NCBI GenBank assembly: GCA_016647705.1
Contig: CM028335.1
Coordinates: forward strand, 14,157,905 to 14,221,904
Source of the DNA: Eucommia ulmoides
Lineage: Eukaryota; Streptophyta; Magnoliopsida; Garryales; Eucommiaceae
Reading direction: 5' to 3'
DNA length: 64,000 nt
Shown here piece after piece: positions 55,000 to 64,000 of the stretch (position 1 is its first letter; every line of letters starts with the position of its first letter). A program made the translations under genes and the position numbers. The notes beneath the pieces are model-generated. The model searched no databases. It was not told the origin of the DNA and was given only the letters and a program-made list of their open reading frames with translations.

Positions 55000-56270
55000 C
55001 GTGTCTTTATTTTTTCTTTTTTGGTTGAATTAAATATTATGTATATGCCTGGTTGACGAACTTAATTTTGTGAAAGGAAAAAAAAAAAAATGTTGATCTC
55101 TTTGGAGTGTCAATAGCATTTCCGAGCATCTCCAACAGCGATGTAAATTTTGTTACGATTCAGTTTAAATTCTCGAAACGTGAAAGTAGTTCTTCGTTGT
55201 TCTTCACAAAGCGGCCGTTGATTTTCTTTACAGTGGCTCTTTGAAATCGCCATTGATGACCCGAATTTGAGCAATTAAGAACTTGAATCTTCTAAGATCT
55301 TTGTTTTTATTCTCCTCCGCTGTCAAAATCTTCTTCCTCTGCTCTATTCGTTGCTCGATTTGGTTCAGTTCTTCGCCGGCGTCGTCTTGCACCGCCGTAC
55401 GACCAACCCGTGATAGGCCTCAACGAAAGAAGGGTCTAGGCTTTGGAGGGTTTCGATGTCTTTCGGGTTGGATTTTTGCTGCTCTCCTAAGGTCCTTTGT
55501 CTCTCTTCCCCTGAATCGCCTTCGGTTGAGGTTACTTTGACGGTCGGCGAAGGTGAAATTGCGTTGACGATGGCCGCCGGTTTGAGGTTCTAAGGAGGGA
55601 GTGAAGACCAACTGTTCGCCGGCGGTCCGGAAAATGAGGTGACGGTGAGGGGGAGTGCAGACCGATGGTGAAGAACAACGAAGAAGATGCAACAAAAGAA
55701 AAATAAATAAAAATAAAAATATAAAATTATGATTTTACTTTTAATTCTGTTTAATTTGGACAAAAATTAACATAATCTTTTAAAATAACTTTCGTACATT
55801 TAAATTGAAAAATAATAAAATTTTTATATTTAAAGAATTTAAACTAAAAAATAATAAAATTATTAAACTACCAAAAATATATATTAATTTTTAAAAAATC
55901 TAAAATAAAATCTGTCCAAATATTTAATATGTTAATATCAGATATACTTTTTACCTTTTTTAATGCATAAAAAAAATTCATGCCATCAACAAGTTAATAA
56001 ATCCTAGTAAAAACAAGAGTATAACTACTGTTTGCTACCTGCGGTTTAATAAAAAATAAAATAATCTCATTAAATCGTTTTTTTAACTGGTTAATCTCGA
56101 TTTTTTTTTTTAATGTTTAGTTCAAATTTTACATTCTCTTTCCTCAATTAATTTTTTAAACAGAAAGGTTATTATTTAATCTTCTATTAAAATATTATTA
56201 GTATTTAATTCTTTGTAGGTGATGATTGAACATATTTATCCTTCTATATATACGTAACAAATAAACCCTA
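55000..56270. other. Intergenic stretch after the OFP gene
   Basis: 55120-55140 begins CGAGCATCTCCAACAGCG, a phrase typical of one end of a hAT-type plant repeat, but the other end was not found. 55280-55690 is richer in GC with broken low-quality frames. The rest is AT-rich. Confidence 0.4.
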
Positions 56271-56645
56271 CGGGTATGTTTGGTTGGAAGGATGAAAAAG
56301 AAAAAAGAAAAAAAATAAAAATGAAAGGAAAATTATTGAGGAAAAATAATATATTTTAATGTAATTTATTATTTTATCTTCATATATTGCAAAAATAAAT
56401 TAAAAATTATATTATCAAATATATTATAATTTTATTCATTTTTCACCACTTCCATCCATTTTTCTCTCATATTTATGAAAAAAAAAATTGTCTCGAAAAT
56501 TATGTTTTTTTATTTCTATTTTCTTTTTCCTCCCATTTTCCATCCAACCAAACAAAATTTTTATTTATTTATTTTTTTTTCGTTTTTTTTTTAATTTTCC
56601 TATTCATTTTCTTTTCCATCAATTTTTCACCCAATCAAATGCACC
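56271..56645. mobile_element. Harbinger-like MITE (375 bp)
   Basis: CTA at 56268-56270 and 56646-56648; termini CGGGTATGTTTGGTTGGAAGG and, in reverse complement, GGTGCATTTGATTGGGTG. A/T-rich interior. Confidence 0.65.
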
Positions 56646-57050
56646 CTAATTGTTTGTTCCATCTTCTATTTTCTAGCGCAATCAACCCTAATTGTTTGTT
56701 CCATCTTCCATTTTCCAGCATAGCTGCCGATATCTTCTCTCTGTCCGTCTCTTTCTCTCTCTACTACCATTAGTTGAACAACCCAAGATGGCCCCCGTTG
56801 TTATCATCAGAGAAGGACAATGGTGTTCACCCCAGAAGACCTAAATCAGACAAGTTTCTTCCACCAGATCTCGATTTGAAGCCCACAAGTGAAGTTTCGG
56901 CCGCCACCAACTTGTTGTTGACTTCCACTCGTAGTTTGTTTGTCTCATTTCAAGGGGAATCATTTCACTTCCGATTAGTAAGACTAAGGTCGCGCCACCA
57001 TCACCAAAGTGAACGATGTTTTCACTTCATTCTTAATGTGAATGTATCTG
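56646..57050 (+). other. Short noncoding or relic region with a 45-bp tandem duplication
   Basis: AACCCTAATTGTTTGTTCCA recurs at about 56643 and 56688 with the following 20 bp. An open frame of about 94 codons follows (56774-57058) that is not similar to anything I recognise and that ends in the palindrome at 57051. I do not call it a gene. Confidence 0.4.
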
Positions 57051-57088
57051 AGATCTGAAAAATTCCAAATTTGGAATTTTTCAGATCT
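57051..57088. repeat. 38-bp perfect palindrome
   Basis: AGATCTGAAAAATTCCAAA and its exact reverse complement meet without a spacer. Such a structure can form a cruciform or a 19-bp RNA hairpin. Confidence 0.95.
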
Positions 57089-57089
57089 G

Positions 57090-58074
57090 GTTTTTTCTAG
57101 ATTAGGTGAAATCTCATTTGGAAATTAGGGAATGTTTATTTTTTTCAGTTTGATTTTGAGGTCTAAGGAGTGAATGTTCTAAATGTTTAATCCAGATCTC
57201 GTTTTTATGAATATTCATTCCAACTCTCGTTTTTATGAATGTTCATACTGTTTTGTGTTAATTCTGTTTTGGTGATTTTTGTTGAATGTTCATTTCATTT
57301 ACTGAACGTTCATATTGGTTCAGATCTGTTTTGATTTGTTTAGTTTTTGTTGATTTTGGTAGAGTTGTTCATTCTTTTGTGAATATTGTTTTTGTTGATT
57401 TTTCTTGTTCTCTGTGAATGTTCATGTAAGTTTTATTTTTTATGAATATTCGTTGTGATTTGGTGAAGTTCATATCGATTCAAATTTGTTTTAGTTTATT
57501 TTGAATTTTGGTGGAGTTGTTTATTAGTTATGAATGTTTTCCTTTTGTTGATATTTTTTTTGTTCTTTGTTAATATTTATATTGGTTTTTTTTTTTTTTT
57601 TTCGTGAAAATTCGTTGTGATTTGGTAATCGTAAAATAGAGTGAACGTGTGAATATAACAAAGAATGTATTTGTTCACATAAAATTGTGAACATTCACTA
57701 CACAAAAATCAGCCATTCCATGTATTAAAATATTTTAAAAATAGCAAAATTTAAAAAATATGAATATTCTACAAAATGGCGTTTTGTGTAAATTATGGGT
57801 AAAAGATGGTCAAAGAACAAAAAACTATTTTCTAAGAACTGAAAACTTTATTACAGTAGGTGAAGGTTCATTTTGTGATTTCTATATCTTTTGAGGACCA
57901 AATAATAAATTTCCTTTTAACTATGGAGAGAATTTAATGACAAAAATGTCCACTAATTTTACAGAATTAACACTTAAATGAATTTAAATTAAAAATTTAT
58001 TTCTTAAAATGACGGATGGAGATATTTCAGAAATATCTTACCTAGGAAAGTTTATCATCAGTAAATATCCAACA
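57090..58074. repeat. TGAATGTTCA-rich AT stretch
   Basis: 57170-57700 contains many TGAATGTTCAT, TGAATATTC and GAACGTTCA variants, often separated by TTGTTGATTTT and GGTTCAGATCTGTTTTG phrases. The same core motif is frequent in the fold-back region at 45-48 kb. No gene. Confidence 0.6.
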
Positions 58075-59935
58075 TAGTGTGGCTCAAGTAGTAACGCCCG
58101 TGGTAGCGCGGGAAAAACACGTCGCTACTTATTCTTACAAGTATACAAGGTCTAAGTTTTAGTATAGTGTGATCGTTAAGATCGGGTTATCGTATCCACA
58201 GGGATTGTTGTCGTTACTATCGAATACCGCATTTGTCGCGACCTAAGTTTATCTAGGCGAAAAACAAATGTATTTAATTAATTAAACTAATACTAATATA
58301 TCATAAATTAACTACACTATTATATTAATATTTTTAGGGTGAAGAATTGCATAGGGATTAACGTGTTTACAAATACGTGTTCGATTTCAATTTACTCTCG
58401 TTTATGTTGTTCGACCTATTTGACAACCTCGGTACGTAAACTCCGCCGCCACCTCTTCCGAGTGTAAGACGGGAAAATACATGACTTTGAGTCAACGGAG
58501 AAGTCCCCTTCAACGTCTTAACGACCTTAGGTCACGTGAGTCTCGCCCAGCGTCATTGATTGCACACAATCCAACTCCCTCCCGGGTTATTGGATCGTCG
58601 CGTTGTATTTACCCCTATCGACAATCTCCGTTCTAAAACTCCCTCGCCACCTCTTCCGAGTGTAAGACGAGGGATATAATGCGATTTCGAGTCAACGAAG
58701 AGGTCCCCCTCAACGTCTTAATGACCCTAGGTAGCGTGTGTCTTGCCCTACGTCATCGATTGTCCACGATTCAAACCCCGACCGGGTTATAGAATCGTGG
58801 CGTTTGTTTACCCTATTCCGAATCCGGGGTTTGTCAAAATCCTGTATTCTCCATTTATCAATCCAAGCATAATAAACAAACAATACGATAAATACAATCA
58901 AACTATGAAGAACAATTATAAACGAAACACCGAGCTAAATATGCTCACATGCTCCTAAGATAACGAGCTAAATATGCTCACATGCTCCTAAGATAAAGAA
59001 ATAAGGAAAAACGATCAAAGAACTTAGCCTCGTCCGAAGATAAACCGCTAAGAACGCTCCACGATCGATTCGCCGCCTTCTCCACTTCGGGATGCGAACT
59101 CCACCACTAAAATTCCTAACCCTTGGCTTAACTATAGCCTAAGGGGCTAAAAAATGCAAGAGAGAGAAGAGAGAGATCCGGCCAAAGGAGGAGGAGAGGG
59201 GATATTTATAGCAAAAATATCCTAAAAATATGTAAAAATATCTCAAGACTGTGCAGGGCAAATCCGCCTAAGCGGTGGAATTTCCGCCTAGGCGGAGTTA
59301 GGTCGGTTAAGTCTGATCGCCTGGGCGGTGAAGTAGGCGGTGGACTGGGAGAACATTCTGTTGAATTTTCGCCTAGGCGGTAGAAGTTTCGCCTAGGCGA
59401 GCTACTGTCAGTAGCCCTTCTTCGTCCTCTGCTGGATTTTCGCCTAAGCGGTAGAATTTCCGTTCTGGCGGTCGTCCGTCAGTAACATTTTGCTCTTCTC
59501 TGCATTTTCACCGCTTAGGCGGTGGTCTGTACGCCTAAGCGGTGGGCCTGTTTCGTCTTTTAGCCTCCGAGCTTGTTTATCCACCGTAACTTCGAACCAC
59601 TTTGGTTCGATCTCATCGTTTTAGCTCCAGTTTCCTATCTTTTTGACCCCCACACCTGAGTTATACAAAAAGTATAAATACTAATTAAGACATAATAAAA
59701 ATAACTATAAACATATTCGAAAACTAACAAATTCGGATTGGAAATAGATAGGTTTTTCACACCTATCAGCCCGCTTGAGTTAAAATAGTTGAGAGATCTC
59801 TGCAATGTTAAGGGTTCGAGCCTGCGAAAAAATACTTGTTGGGAGGGGTAGCCACGAATTCGGAACGAGATTAGTCTCACATCTAGTGTGGGTGTGAGGA
59901 CACTCGTTGGTATACAAAAAAACAAATTTAGTGTG
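58075..59935 (+). mobile_element. tRNA-derived SINE (about 174 bp) split by a solo LTR
   Basis: The left part (58082-58100) has the A-box-like GGCTCAAGTAGTAACG. The right part (59774-59928) has a B box GGTTCGAGCC at 59813-59822 and ends in an A-rich tail ACAAAAAAACAAATT. With the LTR and one GCCCG copy removed the two halves form one sequence of a usual SINE length. TAGTGTG occurs just before (58075-58081) and just after (59929-59935) and fits a target duplication. The tRNA of origin is not determined. Confidence 0.75.
58101..59768 (-). mobile_element. Solo LTR (1668 bp), same family as 25937-27364, minus orientation
   Basis: A perfect target duplication GCCCG flanks it (58096-58100 and 59769-59773). 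On the minus strand it starts TGATAGGTGTGAAAA and shares TTTTCGA, TAATTCAGGTGTRGGG, CTTACACTCGG and CCTAGGGTC blocks with the element at 25937. It carries about nine CCGCCTAGGCGGT-type palindromes (59268-59545). A 110-bp motif TCTTCCGAGTGTAAGACG is present twice (58455 and 58650), with flanking sequence, so part of this LTR is duplicated, which accounts for much of its extra length. Confidence 0.88.
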
Positions 59936-60023
59936 ACATGTATACCAAAAATATCTTTCGCAAAGAAGAGATGATTATCAATTATAATTTCATTAATTTT
60001 CTCTTAATATAATGATAAATTAT

Positions 60024-61024
60024 TGATGTGGGCAAATTTAGTCATCCCTTGTTGACCCGCTAAAGACCTACACGTGGACGAAAATTTTGGCCGAGCTTTG
60101 ATGGAATGGACGACTTGGCAATTCCAACACCCCCTGGTCGATTTTTTGCATTGGGAGAACCTTTGAAGGTCCGTCTGACTAGAGCTCCTGAGCAAACCCT
60201 GGTCGGCCATCACCTGAGGAGAGCCCTCAGTCCTAGCCCGAGCTTGACATATCGAGCTCAATCATCAAGCTACCTCTGGTCGGCATCTACGATAGGAGGG
60301 GCCTTATTGGCCTTTCTGGGCTGGGAAGATCAGAGAAGAAGGTCATTTACCGAGCATGGCTCATTGGACGTCCCATATTCGGTTCATTGCATGGAAGACC
60401 AATAGAAGGCAGGCAAGGCTCAGACGTTCACCTCTCATCCACAGCCATCCCCTACTCGGTCTGGATGACTGTGCAGAACCTGGGTGGTCCGTCGTCACCT
60501 TCGAAAGCAGAAGATGCTATTTTCTACACCGTCGACACCATGGGCTAGGCCGATTTCCTTTAGCCATGATGGGTTAGCCCACAAACTCCTCTTAATGGGT
60601 AAAAAGGCTCAAGCCTAGAGGCTTAACCTCCTCATGTACGTGCTCATTGGTCCCGCGCCGAGTTATGGTAATTAACCAAGTTTAGGCCTCCTTATTCTAC
60701 AACGCTAATCAAGCTCTCTACCTGTAAAAACCGAGGTATTTTATGTCAAAAGGTAATGCTAAACAACCATTTAAAGCATATTTATTGCCCTATTCCCTCG
60801 AGCTCTTACTCTCATACCGGAAGGGCTTCACCTAGCAAAATCCTGATAAGTCCTTGTACAGGTACAAGCTTAGAGTTTAGCTTGGATTGGACCCATTGTG
60901 ACCTCAGACTTCAAGACATTTGAGGACCATTGACCTAAAAGGACTAGATTTAGGAACCCTTCACATCCACCTCAGCAAGAAACACCCACATGTCATCTGG
61001 TCGGACCAACTCAAGGTGTTAACA
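60024..61024 (+). mobile_element. Probable LTR (about 1.0 kb), gypsy-type
   Basis: Starts TGATGTGGGCAAATTTAG and ends AGGTGTTAACA. It is followed by ATTCTCGACACCAAC, which is like the primer-site phrase after some Tat-type gypsy LTRs; alternatively ATTAT and ATTCT on the two sides are a changed target duplication and this is a solo LTR. It is GC-richer than its surroundings, with several GGTCGG phrases. No coding. Confidence 0.55.
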
Positions 61025-61665
61025 ATTCTCGACACCAACAATAACTACATTTCAATTATTTTTTAACTTGATTTGATTACACAAATGCATTTGTCTAAAT
61101 AATAGTTTCAAAATGACATCTTTGTTCATGTTGAATTCAACACAAGTCTATTTTTTTCACTTGTTGAATTCAACACAAATGTGAATGACGATTCGTCGAT
61201 TTTACAATTACTTTAACCTGTTGAATTCAATATAGATTATGTTATTTTGATACAAAAAATATGACTAAAGTGTCATTTTGAAGCTCCAAAACACGCAATC
61301 ATAGTTGTATAATTTAATCAACAAATTATCAAAACAAACTTAATTAATTATTTGATTATTTATTGTAGTTCAATTAAATGAGGTAACTGCTCCTTAATTC
61401 TCAAAATAGATATTTTGGAAAAAAATTGAGTGATCGATATGAAATGTAACGACAGTTTAATAAGAACAAATATGTCTGTATCTTCTAAAAGGTTACTAGT
61501 GTTTATTGAAAAATATTGGATTTGGTTAATAGTTTGAGTAATATTTTAAGATCACTAGGTAAGTGCCCCAAATTTTTTCTAACAATTGTATTATAAATGT
61601 TCTATATGCGACTAGTAAAGGGTACTTCCTAGAAATGTCCAAAAAAAAAAAAAAAATTGTTTATG
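61025..61665. repeat. AT-rich stretch with three TTGAATTCAA palindromes
   Basis: TGTTGAATTCAACACAA-like sequences lie at about 61129, 61163 and 61219. No gene. Confidence 0.6.
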
Positions 61666-61671
61666 ACACTA

Positions 61672-62765
61672 ACACTGCGGTTAGTTGGACGGAATGGGGT
61701 GGAATGGAATCGCGATTTTTCCTTCGGTCTCGATTCTTTTATTTGGTTATCTAATATAATCGAAAATTTGATTTGAAATGAATCAAAATGGATGGAATTG
61801 AATTCCATATTTCATTGGCCGGAATGGAAACTCATAATTCATAGAAGGTTTTTAGGTTACACCTAAAATACCTCACCTCATTTTAGCATATAATTCTCAA
61901 TTTGACAATAACTTCGATATGTTCTATAAATTAGTTTTATCAATTTATTCTACATTAATTTAAATAAAAACTAAAAAAATATTCATTAAATGACGAAAAT
62001 AAAATATTTTCTTCTTAAATTTATATTTTTATTTTGGAAAATAAATAATTTTTTTTTCTAATATTCTATTTTTGTTTTGGGAATAGAAATAGATTTTGTT
62101 GGTTCTATTTTTTTTGGGGGGAATAAAAACATGTTTTTTAGTTTGCAGATTTATGTATGTTTCCTAAACAAAAATATATTTTTTTGTTCACAAATTTATA
62201 TTTCGAATAAAAATAAAATTTTGAAAGCAAAAAAAGAGTTCATGTTCGTGAATATAAACATGAACAAAAAATATGTTGTTGTTTACGAAATAGAAATAAT
62301 AATCTAGGAAAGAAAATTCTATTGGTTTTCCTGAATTAGAAATAGAAATTTGAGGGAAAAAAATCTATATAAGAAAGGAAGTGGAAATCTAAGAATAAAA
62401 AATATATTTCTATTCCTTAACAAACTAAATATTCGAGGAAAAAATCTATTTATGTTCTCAAAGCGAAAACAAAAATTTAAGAACAAAATAGTTTTAGTTG
62501 TTGGTAGATTTTGAATATTTTCCACGTGAGATATTACTCATTGTTTCTAGTTATTCTTTCTAAATAAATTATTATTCGGCATATATTGTGAATGAATTTG
62601 ATCTAAAAAATGATATGTAAAATACTCTTATTTCATTATATTTCTTTAAGCATACAAGAACAACCAAAAAAGATAATTGCATTGTGATTCCATCGATAAA
62701 TCCATTCAATTTTTTCTCTCATTTTTTTACTTATTCGATTTCATTTCACCCTTATTTCTTATGCT
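61672..62765. mobile_element. Decayed relative of the 35566-36848 Harbinger-like family
   Basis: The left end CACTGCGGTTAGTTGGACGGAATGG and the GGAATGGAATCGCG sequence following resemble the left part of the 35.6-kb element; the right part has GTGATTCCATCGATAAATCC and TCATTTCACCC, like its right part. The interior is different and shows degenerate GGAAATAGAAAT-type repeats. Target duplications are not clear. Confidence 0.45.
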
Positions 62766-62769
62766 TCAC

Positions 62770-64000
62770 CTGCTTTGGGAGTCGTAATAATGAGAGTCCT
62801 TTACATATATATATATATATATATTTCCTTGAGATTTCAGGTCTCGCATTTATTATGTTTCTGTCCCTATTTCCTGCTTTGCTCAGATACTTATTCTGAC
62901 ATCCGAGTGACTTCATTGAGGAATACTTTGATTGGTCTTTCTACATGTTTCTAGTGAACAACATATATATTCTTTCTTTTCTATGCTCTATTTTATTTAT
63001 TTAATTGTTGATATTTTTATTTATTTACAAAAATTAAAATTGTATGTGATATTTATTTATCTAATTTCCTAAAATTTTTCTGACAATATGATCCTAAAAT
63101 TACATTTAATAATTATTTTTTTTTTTTATAAAAAATCAGATGGGAAAAGAAATGAAAAGACAATAAGACATAGACAGATCAAAGCTTAGAAGTGAGTTGC
63201 CATAAAGATCATCTTTTCCATCCACGTTGGATATCTCTCATGGGGGGAGGGAACATCACATAAAGAGAACCTATGTAGTTTTGTTGCCTACAAATAGAAT
63301 AAGAAGTAGCTTCGGGTAATTAAATGCCAATTTTAATGGTATTTTTGGTTTGCTATATTTAAATTATTTTTTGTCGATTCAATTCTTATTCCATATTTTT
63401 ATTTTATTTTATTTTATTGTGTTTTTTTTTTTTGGTTCTTTTTTTGGGGGGTTATGGCGTGCAAGTTACACATTAAAATTGTTATGAACCATAAAGTCCC
63501 TTTCGTAACTTTGAAATGGTGTTTTTTTAAGTCATTGTTTGTGACTCGACGATTATTATACGATAATTGAGCAAAATAAAAGATTGGCGAGGTCCCTACG
63601 TGGCTCTTAATAATAGAATTCTCACATTACTTCAAATAAATAAAAAATTAATAAAAACTCAAAAATATTGTTAGACAAGTAATGATTTTTTTTTTTGCAT
63701 TTTTAGACCAAATTATTTGTAGGATTTAATTTTCAATTGGAATGTTTAAAGGCAAGACCCGTAGGCCGCGCTCAAGTATTATGGACAGTAAATAGGACAA
63801 TGGTTATAAATTAAATAACAATTTTTTTTATCATTTACACCTCCGTTATTTTGTCGAAAATCATAAACCTTCCATATCATTTGCAAAATATTAGTCAACC
63901 TCTTGTCATTTTGGACAAACACCGTTTAGTTTCCCTCTAGGTCAAAAATTACTAAAATTTAAATTGTAATGACAATTTTATCCCTAATAATTAAAAATTA
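62770..64000. other. AT-rich intergenic stretch
   Basis: (TA)n at 62806-62822, long T-runs at 63120 and 63423. No gene, repeat ends or RNA gene recognised. Confidence 0.4.

Noticed and set aside
56774..57058. 94-codon plus-strand frame
   Set aside because: No recognisable domain, ends in a palindrome, and the flanks are repeats; not enough to call a gene.
59813..59822. GGTTCGAGCC as part of a tRNA gene
   Set aside because: No acceptor stem or anticodon loop fits; the A box is 1.7 kb away across an LTR. A split SINE explains it.
60106..60577. Open frames in the 60-kb LTR
   Set aside because: They lie in a GC-richer noncoding LTR and show no family similarity.

Overview
The window is nuclear DNA of a flowering plant, probably a eudicot. 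It is AT-rich, has spliced genes with GT-AG and one GC-AG intron, and carries an OVATE-family gene, PPR, PAM68-like and methyltransferase gene fragments, and many plant transposon types (Ty1/copia, Ty3/gypsy-type LTRs, hAT, Mutator-like, PIF/Harbinger-like, a SINE). The species cannot be told from the sequence. Nothing prokaryotic or organellar was seen, and no CRISPR array, rRNA gene or functional tRNA gene.

Layout. 1-3.1 kb: a minus-strand copia remnant split by a roughly 2.07 kb solo LTR. 3.4-3.6 kb: a cluster of short palindromes. 5.2-6.9 kb: a Mutator-like element with 9-bp target duplications carrying a methyltransferase-like fragment and a PPR fragment (Pack-MULE 1). 7.8-9.3 kb: an unclassified repeat region. 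10.9-37.1 kb: one host gene, a lipid-droplet-associated hydrolase (LDAH-like, alpha/beta-hydrolase), whose exons are scattered over 26 kb and are broken by stops and deletions. Its introns, and one exon or splice site, hold nested transposons: two nested Harbinger-like elements (11.6-12.6 kb); a copia element (13.2-27.6 kb) whose integrase region is split by a three-LTR array (14.1-24.6 kb) that itself holds a complete hAT transposon (15.7-20.4 kb), and whose RT region is split by a solo LTR (25.9-27.4 kb); a Harbinger-like element (27.8-29.0 kb); a truncated minus-strand gypsy element (29.4-31.9 kb); and a Harbinger-like element filled by a minisatellite (35.6-36.8 kb).

37.3-41.7 kb: a second copia element, plus strand, with a 266-bp tandem duplication and a mutated RT active site. 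42-45 kb: MITEs and simple-sequence arrays. 45.1-48.7 kb: a fold-back-like region with tandem units of about 190 bp in inverted orientation at its ends, invaded by a MITE and a 939-bp hAT-type element. 49.2-53.5 kb: Pack-MULE 2, with terminal inverted repeats of about 420 bp, a PPR fragment and a PAM68-like (DUF3464) fragment, split by a 2.2-kb solo LTR. 54.5-55.0 kb: the only host gene that looks intact, an OVATE family protein. 55-58 kb: MITEs, a 38-bp perfect palindrome and TGAATGTTCA-rich sequence. 58.07-59.94 kb: a SINE split in two by a solo LTR. 60.0-61.0 kb: a probable LTR of about 1 kb. 61-64 kb: AT-rich sequence with a decayed Harbinger-like copy.

The main results are the exploded LDAH locus, two gene-capturing Mutator-like elements, the LTR-internal-LTR-internal-LTR array, and a recurring pattern: several LTRs that do not look alike carry clusters of 10-14 bp palindromes, and one motif (CGCCTAGGCGGT) is shared by two LTR families. 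Most element boundaries rest on target-site duplications read directly from the sequence. Family names are recognition from memory and were not checked against a database.
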